A DNA stretch of 35,806 nt from assembly GCA_017410445.1 (NCBI GenBank), contig JAFQQU010000028.1:1-35806 (forward strand). Direction: 5' to 3'. The stretch comes from Clostridia bacterium (GTDB taxonomy: Bacteria; Bacillota; Clostridia; Christensenellales; Aristaeellaceae). Under the pieces are notes generated by a model. The model worked only from the letters and a program-made list of their open reading frames with translations. It was not told the origin of the DNA and ran no database searches. Numbering within the stretch: position 1 is the first letter of the stretch; every line of letters begins with the position of its first letter. Positions 17,329 through 26,127 of the stretch are shown here, in pieces. The position numbers were made by a program, and so were the translations under genes.

Positions 17329-17892
17329 ATGATGAATCAGAAGGAGCGCAATCTGAATCTGTTCATGGAAGGAATGAAGGACAAGAGGCTGCAGTATACC
17401 GTCGCTGGCGATACGATCAAAATGGTCGTTTCCGGCGAGAGCGACCACGACAGTGGGAAGGGCAAGGCGCTGACCTATATCTGCATGGAGATGCAGGCGG
17501 CCAGCGACGGCATGATGATGACGGCACGGATGCCGTTCCGCATGAGACTCGCAGACCAGCAGGAGGAGGATCTGCTGCTCAGGGTCATTCTCGATGAGAA
17601 TTATGGGACCATCCGCGGAGGAGCTGTCTTCGATCGGGACAGCCGAATGCTGATGTATAAGACCTTTGTTGCCATCAACGAGGAGGCGACCGGCTTCAAG
17701 GACGATGAGCTGATCCTCGATATGGAAGTGACGAGGTCTGGGCTGGCAGATGCCTATCAGGCATTCCTGGCCAAGAAGAGTGAGCGGGACAATCCCGCAG
17801 AGCAGTCCGACGGCCAGGGCGAAGGCGCCTCCGAACTTCGTCAGAGGATGAGTGCCCTGCTCGGGGAGGAAGACGGAGGTGGGCAGAGCTGA
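17329..17892 (+). CDS. YbjN-like protein (copy B2)
   Basis: A 187-aa protein, a shorter paralogue of the gene at 15905 without its acidic tail. It keeps the Met-rich strand, the QQEEDLLLRVIL helix and the GGAVFDRDSRMLMYK hairpin. I chose the ATG at 17329: the site GAAAGGA at 17311 is too close to an ATG at 17320 and correctly spaced for 17329. It is the last of the four small proteins before the kinase gene. The role is probably protein binding within the triad; there is no direct evidence of activity. Confidence 0.72.
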   Translation: MMNQKERNLNLFMEGMKDKRLQYTVAGDTIKMVVSGESDHDSGKGKALTYICMEMQAASDGMMMTARMPFRMRLADQQEEDLLLRVILDENYGTIRGGAVFDRDSRMLMYKTFVAINEEATGFKDDELILDMEVTRSGLADAYQAFLAKKSERDNPAEQSDGQGEGASELRQRMSALLGEEDGGGQS

Positions 17893-17962
17893 TGGCATGG
17901 CCGGGGCTGTCAAGGGAAGGCCCCGGAGAACCCCGCCCGGTCAGGAGCGTCCCCGGTCCCTC

Positions 17963-17990
17963 AGGGCAGGATGCATCCGCATTCTGCCCT
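17963..17990 (+). other. 11-bp intergenic hairpin before the kinase gene
   Basis: AGGGCAGGATG (17963-17973) pairs with CATTCTGCCCT (17980-17990) with one G-U pair. No T-tract follows. It lies in the 159-bp gap ahead of the kinase gene, which also contains a GC-rich upstream segment with smaller stems. It may be a processing site or weak pause. Confidence 0.6.
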
Positions 17991-18051
17991 GTCTGTGATG
18001 TTTGCTATTACTGATTCCTATTGCTATATGAATTCGGAGGGTTGAAGAATT

Positions 18052-20130
18052 ATGGAGAGAAATTATCGTGAAGACAAGGTCAAGGTAGGAACGAAATCGT
18101 ATCCGCTGGTGGAGCAGCTGAGCGAGCAGGCGGCCCGCGCTCTGGCAGAGACGGTGAATCAGTGCCGCTGTGTGATTGACGAATCGGTGTTCAGGCTGTA
18201 CAACATTCCGCTGATCAATGCTTTCTTCCGCTGCCTGATGAGCATTCTGCAGAGCTGCGGTCGTCAGGTCATCGTCATGGAAGAGACCTGGCATGCGCTG
18301 AATCATCTCAGTGGACTGCCTCAGAGTGAGGAAACCGATTTGGCGAAAGCGGGAATGTATTGGTTCGATACGCTGCGGCAGGCAAATCTGCTGATCATTC
18401 AGCAGCGGTTTGAGCTGGAGGACGATGCAAGCTATATCCTGCCTGCGACGGCGGCTACGTTCCTGCGCATGTCTGAGGCAATGCTTCTGAACAGGGAACA
18501 CGGAGAGCCCTTTGCTCTGATCACCCGGAACAAGGAGCTTGCGAGCGATCTGGCCACCCGGCTGGCGCTGAGCCGTACGGTTCGCGGAGGTATTGAACGG
18601 GGTATTCTGCAGTCGGCGAAAATCCTGTATGCCAATAAATACGGCTGTGTCAGTACGTATGTGGATAAAGAGCCTGCCGGACAGACCGGAGCGTATGTCG
18701 ACTACGATTTCCCGGCTCCGCAGAACGGCGCGACGACAAATATGCAGAACGGCAGCCGTCCGGCTCCGCAGAACGGCGCGACGACGAATATGCAGAACGG
18801 CAGTCGTCCGGCTCCGCAGAACGGCGCGACGACGAATATGCAGAACGGCAGTCGTCCGGCTCCGCAGAACGGCGCGACGACGAATATGCAGAACGGCAGT
18901 CGCCCGGCTCCGCAGAACGGCAGCGCAAGAACTGCTGTGGCGTCCCGACTCACCCGCATCCCGGATGAGCAGGTGCCGATCAAGCCGGCCAAGGAAGGCG
19001 ACACGGTCAAGTGCGGCAATGGCAGCGAGATCAAGCTGGGCAGACAGCTGGGCGACGGCGCCGAGGCGGTTGTCTATTCGGTAGAAGGGAGAGCCGATCT
19101 GGCGGCGAAGGTATTTCGGAAGATTAGCCGGCGTAAGATCGAGAAGATCCAGCTGCTGAAGGGAAAAAAGGTGTTCAATGCGGTGCTGCCGATCGACGTG
19201 CTGCTGGACGCCGACGGCACGGTCATGGGCTATGTGATGCCCTTTGTCGATGGTGTGCCCGTGACCAAGCTGTTCGATGACTGGTATCGCGAGAATAATA
19301 TGCCGATGTGGGACAGAAGGAATTCCATCGAGCTGGCAGCCACCGTAGTGCGTACCGGCGCTGCGCTTGCCACGATTGGCATTCTTCCGACGGACGGAAA
19401 TATGGAGAATATTCTGGTCTGCAAGGATCCGGACGGCTATTATAGCGGCGCACGGGCAGCGCTGATTGATCTGGATTCCTGTCAGGTGGATGCCTATGCG
19501 CTGGGCAGCGCAGACGGCGGCGTGATTCCCGGCAGCGGATATTCTGAGGAGTTCCTGCCTCCGGTGGACGGAATGGGAACAGATACGATATTTACCGTTC
19601 GCGATTATGCCTACATTCTGGCCATTCAGGCCTTTGAGATTTGCATGAACGGCATCCATCCCTTTGCGGCCCGACCGGATATCTGGTATGAGGATCGTTC
19701 TCTGACGCAGCTTTCCCGTCAGGGGATGTTTCCGTATGGAACGGCGGAGATCCCCGCGACGACGGCGACGCCCTATCCGGTATGGGAGCGGATGTTTGAA
19801 CTGATGCACCCGGATGCGCAGAAGCTGTTTGCTGAGTTCTTCAGTCTCAACAGCGAGCGCCGCAGGCAGAAGCGTTTCCCTGATCTCCGGGAAATGGAAA
19901 CGGTGCTGGATAGATACCATCGCTGGATCAACAGCCGCGATACCAGTCCGATGGCGGCGTCGCTGAATACGGAGGAGCTGATTGCGCCCGAGCCTGTACC
20001 GGTACAGCCCGAACCCGTGCCGGTACAGCCCGGGCAGCGTTCGCAGTCCTTCAGAGGGTTGACGGACAAGCTGATGGGCTTAAATCTGCAAGTGGATCAG
20101 ATCATGGACAAACTTTTAAAGAAGAAGTAA
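18052..20130 (+). CDS. Degenerate PIN-like domain fused to TerY-P-type protein kinase
   Basis: A 692-aa two-domain protein. Residues about 30-205 resemble the PIN-like domain of the gene at 12523 but are damaged: Asp43 and Glu77/Glu78 remain, the third acid is replaced around Pro131, and the final TRD motif reads TRN (Asn160). A 16-residue repeat linker follows (221 to about 290). Residues about 318-640 are a kinase: glycine loop LGDGAEAVVY (333-342), ATP-binding Lys353, catalytic loop TDGNMEN (447-453) and metal-binding IDLDSCQV (472-479). The last matches the IDxDSFQ form of kinases in TerY-P triads. The C-terminus has Pro/Val/Gln repeats and a short helix. The ATG at 18052 follows GGAGGG. 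It probably phosphorylates components of this system, using the dead PIN domain to bind RNA or partners (inference). Confidence 0.87.
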   Translation: MERNYREDKVKVGTKSYPLVEQLSEQAARALAETVNQCRCVIDESVFRLYNIPLINAFFRCLMSILQSCGRQVIVMEETWHALNHLSGLPQSEETDLAKAGMYWFDTLRQANLLIIQQRFELEDDASYILPATAATFLRMSEAMLLNREHGEPFALITRNKELASDLATRLALSRTVRGGIERGILQSAKILYANKYGCVSTYVDKEPAGQTGAYVDYDFPAPQNGATTNMQNGSRPAPQNGATTNMQNGSRPAPQNGATTNMQNGSRPAPQNGATTNMQNGSRPAPQNGSARTAVASRLTRIPDEQVPIKPAKEGDTVKCGNGSEIKLGRQLGDGAEAVVYSVEGRADLAAKVFRKISRRKIEKIQLLKGKKVFNAVLPIDVLLDADGTVMGYVMPFVDGVPVTKLFDDWYRENNMPMWDRRNSIELAATVVRTGAALATIGILPTDGNMENILVCKDPDGYYSGARAALIDLDSCQVDAYALGSADGGVIPGSGYSEEFLPPVDGMGTDTIFTVRDYAYILAIQAFEICMNGIHPFAARPDIWYEDRSLTQLSRQGMFPYGTAEIPATTATPYPVWERMFELMHPDAQKLFAEFFSLNSERRRQKRFPDLREMETVLDRYHRWINSRDTSPMAASLNTEELIAPEPVPVQPEPVPVQPGQRSQSFRGLTDKLMGLNLQVDQIMDKLLKKK
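18712..18921 (+). repeat. 48-bp tandem repeat in the kinase linker
   Basis: Four near-identical 48-bp units (18712-18903) and a partial fifth encode a 16-residue Pro/Asn/Gln/Ala unit with the core PAPQNGATTNMQNGSR. The reading frame is maintained, giving a flexible tether between the PIN-like and kinase domains. Confidence 0.95.
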
Positions 20131-20175
20131 GAAAGAAATTATTTCAGAAAAGGAGGATCATTTCACCGGCACAAG

Positions 20176-20222
20176 GGCAGCCTGCGTCATCTGATTATGG
20201 ATGTGCAGGCTGTCTTTTTTTA
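20176..20222 (+). terminator. Rho-independent terminator after the kinase gene
   Basis: CAGCCTGC (20178-20185) pairs with GCAGGCTG (20205-20212) and is followed by a run of seven T. It closes the transcript that ends with the kinase gene. Confidence 0.9.
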
Positions 20223-20268
20223 CCGAACCGGCTCGTTTTCTGTATCCGGCACAAGGTTGATGATTCTA

Positions 20269-20296
20269 TTGAAAAATAACAGATGTGTGTTATAAT
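20269..20296 (+). promoter_or_regulatory. Sigma-A-type promoter for the polymerase operon
   Basis: TTGAAA at 20269-20274, a 16-bp spacer, and TATAAT at 20291-20296 preceded by TGT (extended -10). It lies 36 bp before the start of the 1931-aa gene and just after a terminator, so the polymerase pair forms its own transcription unit. The 14-mer GTGTGTTATAATAA around the -10 recurs exactly before the gene at 29577. Confidence 0.88.
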
Positions 20297-20331
20297 AAAG
20301 TAAATAATCATCCGGAGAAGGAGAATGATTT

Positions 20332-23300
20332 ATGCGCGCAAGGCGGTTTGATCTGTTTCACCTGACAATCAGGGACATTATCACTTTCCGTGCCTATCAA
20401 CGCGGCTGGAAGGACGGTAGGGAAAGCGTTTGTTTTACCTACAGTGATTCAATGAAATTTACCACAGTGCGCAAGCGCAACACGCAGATGTTTGACGTGT
20501 TGTATAATATATATCATGAAGCGAACCCCAATCTCCCCTATGAGGCCAGTGAACGTGTCATTACGGACTATTTGTATGATGCGATCATTGTCGAAATGCG
20601 GCCGCCAAAGGATAGTCCGACAACCATCTGCCTGACGAATGACATGAAGTATGTCAGCGCCAAGCGGACTGCGGATCTTCCTTCGTTCCTGTATCGGAAC
20701 GGCTTTACAATCAAGGGAGTCCCGCAGGAGAAATGCAATCAGGTTTTGCAGAAAGAGAACGAAGAGAAGGGTCAGAAAGAAAGCGGAGACTGTGGCGGAC
20801 AGACGAACAGCAAAACGGTTGATTTGGAATATGTTCCGTTTATTGCGTCTGCTTCGATGGCCCGTCAGAGTGAGTATCTGTTCGTGCGGAAGGACGTCGC
20901 GCCCAAACTGATGAGGCGGCTGTCGCTGGACATTCTGGATATGGACGAAAACGGACTGCCCTTTGCCGGCGGCATGGAGAAGAAGGAAAAACAGATCCAA
21001 ACTGACGGTGCAGACAGAGAGAAGCCGGACAAAGCGGTCGGCGTGTTGAAGGGAAAGAAAGAGGATGGACGCCCCTACCGGTTTCTCGCGCCTTCCAAGA
21101 TCAGTGCCTATATAGGAAACGCGCTTTCGGACGGATCGAGCGTCGAGGAGATGCAAAGCGCGTGGGAGAGCACGCACAAGAGCGAATCGCCGGCTCCGTC
21201 TGTCGATCTGAACGCAAACACTGTGATCTGTGTAAAAGACATCAAGGATTTTTCGATGAATGCCGACGCTTCTTCCTTCTATGTCTGGAAGATGCGGGAA
21301 TTTGATCAGCCCAGACCGGAACTGAAGGGAGTTTATTCCGGGAAAAGGAGAGGCGCCGGCGAACAGGATACGGGGCTCATCCAGCTGTTTAGTCTGCTGT
21401 CTGCCGCCAAGTCGGTCGCCAAGACGATGAAGGAACAGATCAACAGCGACGTCATGGAGCAATGGAAGCGTCAGATTGATCAGATTCAGCAGAGCGATCT
21501 GGAAAAGTGGATGGATGGACGCGTGGCTCCGCTCTGTATGCCCCTTTCCACACAGCAGATCGGGCTCCGGATAAAGCAGCTGGCGTTCCTCATTGCGCTC
21601 CGGTTGGAGCTGATGGATCAGTCGGAAACAGAGAAGACGATTAAAAACGATGAACTGACCGGACTGAAGGATACGCTGAAGGCAAGAATCAACAGCCTGT
21701 TTCCGAAGCAAGAGAATACGGATGGGGGAAAAGGCAAGGATGAGTATCAGCCGTTCAGGGATTTGCTGAAGTGGATCCGTATGCCGGACAAGGAAGGCGC
21801 CGCATTCACGGCGTGGAAAATCAGTCGACAGGGAAATGCTGCGAGGATTGAGTTTCAGACCAGCCGCAATCATATTCTGCTGGAGCCGTTGAGAAGAAGC
21901 AATGAGGAGATCAATCTGCAGGAAACGCCGTTGGGCCGGTTCTGCGGGATGATCGCCCTGTTTGCTGACCCGAAGAAGAAGAAGGAGGACTTCAGCAATT
22001 ATCTGACAGATTATCGTGAAGATCTGAAGAATGCATGGCTTCAGGCGCTGAGCGAAGTGGAGCAGCCGCCGCTGGGGCTGGAAAAACTGCGTCTTCCGGG
22101 CAGCACAGATCTGACGGCCATTGCAAAATCTGTTCAAGGATATGCGTTTCTCTATGCCGCGGCGCTGCATTTGAAACAGAAGACCGAGGAGATCAACGAC
22201 CGGCGTACGCTGTATTTCCGGATCAACTGGAACGTGGAAACGGAGGACGGCGCAGGTCCCGATGAAATGGATATGCCTGAAAAGGGCAGCGAAGCCAGAC
22301 CGTATACCCTTCAGGAACTGTGTGCAGAACTGAGCAGCTCCGTCGAGACGATGCTTGACGGACCGATGAATGACGGAGAGCGGGGCAAATTTGCCGCCGG
22401 CTTGTGGAACAGCGTGCGCGGTACAGAGGACAGGAGCGGTCAGCCGGAGCTGATCAGCTGCGGAGTCGTCAATCGGGATGAAGAGGAAGAAAGCAAAAAG
22501 GCCCCGACCCGGGCTCTGCTGCAGGTCAGCCTGATGAACAACTCCTTTACCCCCTTCCGGGCGGAGCTGACGCCGAATATGCCGAACGAGCTGATTGAAC
22601 TGTTCGGGTATCTGGGCAAGACGGATGAGGCGGCGAAAGAGAATGCAAAACAGCTGATCGGGGACTGCCAGCCGGCGCTGAAGCGTCAGATGAGTCAGTG
22701 GCTCAACTGGGAGGACCAGTCAAAAACCGCGGTCGGCGTGCTTCATTCCTGCTGCAGCAGGCTTACGGAACTGGGCGTCTGCCCGTTGGGTGAGCAAAGC
22801 GAATGGGACGCGGAGACGATCTGGGAAAAGACCCGCGGCTGCAGCCAGGTTTTCGGGAAAGCCGGAGAGATCGATAAAAATAATAAAGACGAGCTGTTCG
22901 AAAACAGCGGCAATCTCTATGACGGCGTCGGCTTTGCGGACGACGATGTGTTTGATGCGCTTGAAAAGCTGATCACCGGAAAAGAGGAACTCGAAACCCC
23001 TCGCCTCTATAACGGATTCATCATCCGCCTTCCGTGGGTGAAGGGTCTGCTGATCCGGCTGAACTGGAAGGAGATTCTGCTGCAGAAGGCAGGGCTGGAA
23101 AGCGGACAGGATGTCATGATCGAAGACATCTTTGGAAAAGAGCGTCCGCTGGCTGACGCGCATGTCCTGCTGACAGAATCCATGTTCAAAGGCTACAAGC
23201 AGCTCAGTCAGCTGAATCTGGATAACGAGAAAGTGAAAGCCGCTTTCAATGAAGGCGAAGCGATAGATTCGTGGGCGTATTTCTGGAAAAAGATCGCTGA

Positions 23301-26127
23301 GTACAAGATCTCGCTGCTGATTGCCGGACGAAATTCCCGCCCGTCGCCGGTGACGAGGATGAACTATCAGTTCCTTGCGACGAATGTTCTGAGCGCGGAT
23401 AAGATCAGGGATATGGCGGAGAGCGTGCTCAAGAAGGCGGTTGGCCGGTATAAGGACCCCATTGAGTTCATCAGAGAGTATGTGGATAAGCCGGACGATC
23501 ACCCGGCTGAAATATCGAACAGCGAAGAAAATGTCGATAATGTGTTTCAGGCTGAGGTACAGAACGAAGGGAAAAATGCGGAGAACGCAGAAGGAACTGA
23601 GATTTCCGGCGATGACGATCTGCTGACGCTGGGTGAGCTCAGCAAAATCGGAATGGATCTGGTGGAGAGCGGATCCGGCTCGATCAACGAGAATGAGATT
23701 CAGCAGAAGCTGCTTGAGCTTCTGCCGGAATTTGCCTGTACCAATTACATGAAAAAGGCGATGGACAGCCGCATGCGTTCCATCGTCATGCAGATGATGC
23801 GCGGACAGATTCCGGAGATCAAGGGCGACGTGCGATTCCTGGTGCCGGATCTGGACGCTATGCTGGAATGGATCAGCAGACTGATCAAGGGAGCGGAGAA
23901 GAGCGGAAATAAGCGGGTGTACAGCCCGATCAATGCGTGCGGAAAGCGCGGCATGGGGCATTACTATGCCCCTGCGCCGGAAGAGCACAACAGCACATGG
24001 TACAAGATGAGCAAAACCGGCGAGATCGTGGAGGGCCGGGACGCGGTCATACTGAGAAATCCGCATCTGGCCGCCGGCGAGGATGCGCTGCTGATGCCGT
24101 TGGACGGCTGGAATCTGCTGGATTATGAAAAGAACTACGGCCATCTCGATGGACTGGTCATGATTCCCAGCATTGCCTTTGCAACGATCAACGGCGCCGA
24201 CTCGGACGGCGACCGCGCTTCCGTCGTTACTCAGCAGGAGATCGTGGAAGCAGTTCGCAAATCGGTGGCGAAGACGAATGAGGTAATTGATCAGGCAATC
24301 AAGGAAAAGCAGGAACTGATCAAATACCTGAAGGATGAGGAGGAAAGGCTGCGCTATCACCGGCCGGATCCGGAAGAGACGTCCGCCAATCCGGAGAAAC
24401 AAGCCGTACGGAATGCTCCTATGTATGATCATATGCTGCCGAAGTATATCGACAGCCTGATGTGGCTGATCGAATCGCTGCCGGATCACGCGAACAGTCA
24501 CAATCCGGATGTCTGTCCGCCGCTGATTTACAGCGGATCGAACGCGAAGGGCAATCTGCTGTCGCCCGAGGAGCTGACCGCAGGCAGCGAAACGCTGAAA
24601 AACGCATTCTGGAAGGCATATACTCTGACAACGGAACAGGCCATTGGCGTGATGAGCCTGAACGCGCTGGACAATGCGGCGGCCGCCTATAAGGAAAGCC
24701 TGAGCGATGGAATCATCGATAAGGCGGGACTGAAGAAGGAGCAGAAAACGGATGAACCGCTGAAGCCGAACGGACGCATCATACTGGACCTGCTCAGATT
24801 CTGGCGTGTGATCAACGGAGCGCTCCAGACGGCGCTGGAAATCGATATGGCCAAGACGTCGGTGCGCCCGTATGCTCATCCGCTGCAGGAAAGCTTAAAG
24901 AATACGGATGGCAAGTTCTTTGGAGAGAGTTATGAAAGCGGAACCTCCGTATTCAGAAAATACCGGAATCTGTTTGTTGCTAAGCGTGCGGAGCTGGTCC
25001 AGATGAGTGATTATCAGTTCACTCAGGATATGGAACAGATCATCAAAGAGGTATATGGCAAATGGACTGTGAAGGAATGCCATCCGGTCGAGCTGATTCC
25101 GAAGATTGTCTGGGCCTGCTGGATGGAGCAGAAGGAAAATCTGCCCCTCAGCGACAAGAGCAAATCCTTTGGCAGTTTGTTCGGCTGGATGGAACTGAAA
25201 AAAGAATGGACCGCGCTGCAGAACGACGCGGAGAATAAATCGGCCGCCGAAGCAGCAGAGAAAACTCTTAAGACCATGGAGAAGAGCATCGTTGATTACG
25301 GCAAAACGATTGACGCCCGGAAGAAGCTGGCCGCCCGGAGAGGGCTGCTGGCTTCCAGCTACCGGAGCTGTATGAAATACCTGCTGCGTGAGTATCCGAT
25401 GCTGGATGCGATGAGCAAGATAAAGGAACTGCTGCCCGGCGAAGGAGAAAGCGAACTCCGCAGGTTGTTTGATGCCGAAATGCTAAAGAAGCAGCATACA
25501 TCACCGCTGAAAATGGTATGTGTGAAAGATATCGGGAAGCGAAATGAGCAGTACAGATCTCTGCTGAAAAGCAGTGACAATAAACTGCGCGGAGAGAAAA
25601 CGCTGGCGCAGTTTGTATGGGAGGAAGACGCCGGGAAGCGAATGGAGCAGTATGAATCCTTGCTGAACATCCAGTTGGACGATGGAATGCTGTCAGGCAT
25701 TGTCCGACGCCATGCCTCAGATATCTACTTCATGAAGCAGCTGATCAAGTATCTGTGCAAGGAAGAGGAAATCCGGGCGGGCTATATTGCAGGAGCGGAG
25801 GGAATCCATACGCCGGCTGCGCTGCGAAGAAAGCTGCTCAGCGAGACAAACGGATATTCAGAGTCTGAAAGCAAGAGGTTCCTGCTGATCAAATGCTTCC
25901 AGCTGCTCAACGCTTACGGCGGATATATCATCGATGAGGACGGCGCACGGATCAAAGTGATGTCGGAATTCCTGATGATTCATCTGCTGGGCGATTATCT
26001 GGTTGAGATTGCCGGGCAGAAGAAGCCCGCAGACAACGGATTGAAGAAGAACGGATTGAAGAAGATCTCAAGCGATACGGAGGAGGAAATAGCAGAATGT
26101 TCGGATTCAATGAAACAGCCGAAATGA
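20332..26127 (+). CDS. Two-barrel RNA polymerase of the RDR/QDE-1/YonO superfamily (candidate)
   Basis: A 1931-aa protein with ordered hallmarks of single-chain double-psi beta-barrel RNA polymerases. They are: FIASASMARQSEYLF at 170-184 (compare the RDR FxAFSxSQLR motif); SMFK at 950-953, with Lys953 in the place of the first-barrel lysine (RDR SMxKF); MNYQFL at 1010-1015; RNPHLAAGE at 1242-1250 (RDR RNPCLHPGD); the catalytic DSDGD at 1290-1294 (RDR DLDGD, RNAP beta-prime DFDGD); and IDMAKT at 1504-1509 (RDR VDFAKTG). The 48-residue step from RNP to DxDGD is as in eukaryotic RDRs. Asp1290, Asp1292 and Asp1294 should hold the catalytic Mg. It is longer than usual RDRs, with extra N-terminal and C-terminal regions. 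The ATG follows GGAGAAGGAG. It should synthesise RNA; the template (RNA or ssDNA) is unknown. Motif matching was by eye. Confidence 0.85.
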   Translation: MRARRFDLFHLTIRDIITFRAYQRGWKDGRESVCFTYSDSMKFTTVRKRNTQMFDVLYNIYHEANPNLPYEASERVITDYLYDAIIVEMRPPKDSPTTICLTNDMKYVSAKRTADLPSFLYRNGFTIKGVPQEKCNQVLQKENEEKGQKESGDCGGQTNSKTVDLEYVPFIASASMARQSEYLFVRKDVAPKLMRRLSLDILDMDENGLPFAGGMEKKEKQIQTDGADREKPDKAVGVLKGKKEDGRPYRFLAPSKISAYIGNALSDGSSVEEMQSAWESTHKSESPAPSVDLNANTVICVKDIKDFSMNADASSFYVWKMREFDQPRPELKGVYSGKRRGAGEQDTGLIQLFSLLSAAKSVAKTMKEQINSDVMEQWKRQIDQIQQSDLEKWMDGRVAPLCMPLSTQQIGLRIKQLAFLIALRLELMDQSETEKTIKNDELTGLKDTLKARINSLFPKQENTDGGKGKDEYQPFRDLLKWIRMPDKEGAAFTAWKISRQGNAARIEFQTSRNHILLEPLRRSNEEINLQETPLGRFCGMIALFADPKKKKEDFSNYLTDYREDLKNAWLQALSEVEQPPLGLEKLRLPGSTDLTAIAKSVQGYAFLYAAALHLKQKTEEINDRRTLYFRINWNVETEDGAGPDEMDMPEKGSEARPYTLQELCAELSSSVETMLDGPMNDGERGKFAAGLWNSVRGTEDRSGQPELISCGVVNRDEEEESKKAPTRALLQVSLMNNSFTPFRAELTPNMPNELIELFGYLGKTDEAAKENAKQLIGDCQPALKRQMSQWLNWEDQSKTAVGVLHSCCSRLTELGVCPLGEQSEWDAETIWEKTRGCSQVFGKAGEIDKNNKDELFENSGNLYDGVGFADDDVFDALEKLITGKEELETPRLYNGFIIRLPWVKGLLIRLNWKEILLQKAGLESGQDVMIEDIFGKERPLADAHVLLTESMFKGYKQLSQLNLDNEKVKAAFNEGEAIDSWAYFWKKIAEYKISLLIAGRNSRPSPVTRMNYQFLATNVLSADKIRDMAESVLKKAVGRYKDPIEFIREYVDKPDDHPAEISNSEENVDNVFQAEVQNEGKNAENAEGTEISGDDDLLTLGELSKIGMDLVESGSGSINENEIQQKLLELLPEFACTNYMKKAMDSRMRSIVMQMMRGQIPEIKGDVRFLVPDLDAMLEWISRLIKGAEKSGNKRVYSPINACGKRGMGHYYAPAPEEHNSTWYKMSKTGEIVEGRDAVILRNPHLAAGEDALLMPLDGWNLLDYEKNYGHLDGLVMIPSIAFATINGADSDGDRASVVTQQEIVEAVRKSVAKTNEVIDQAIKEKQELIKYLKDEEERLRYHRPDPEETSANPEKQAVRNAPMYDHMLPKYIDSLMWLIESLPDHANSHNPDVCPPLIYSGSNAKGNLLSPEELTAGSETLKNAFWKAYTLTTEQAIGVMSLNALDNAAAAYKESLSDGIIDKAGLKKEQKTDEPLKPNGRIILDLLRFWRVINGALQTALEIDMAKTSVRPYAHPLQESLKNTDGKFFGESYESGTSVFRKYRNLFVAKRAELVQMSDYQFTQDMEQIIKEVYGKWTVKECHPVELIPKIVWACWMEQKENLPLSDKSKSFGSLFGWMELKKEWTALQNDAENKSAAEAAEKTLKTMEKSIVDYGKTIDARKKLAARRGLLASSYRSCMKYLLREYPMLDAMSKIKELLPGEGESELRRLFDAEMLKKQHTSPLKMVCVKDIGKRNEQYRSLLKSSDNKLRGEKTLAQFVWEEDAGKRMEQYESLLNIQLDDGMLSGIVRRHASDIYFMKQLIKYLCKEEEIRAGYIAGAEGIHTPAALRRKLLSETNGYSESESKRFLLIKCFQLLNAYGGYIIDEDGARIKVMSEFLMIHLLGDYLVEIAGQKKPADNGLKKNGLKKISSDTEEEIAECSDSMKQPK

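Noticed and set aside
20151..20170. A perfect AGGAGG after the kinase gene, possibly marking a small ORF.
   Set aside because: No ATG, GTG or TTG start follows at a workable distance with an open frame before the terminator. It may be a leftover site.
22720..24879. A 719-codon minus-strand open frame opposite the polymerase core.
   Set aside because: The plus strand encodes the DSDGD and RNPHL motifs here. The antisense frame has no ribosome site or domain.
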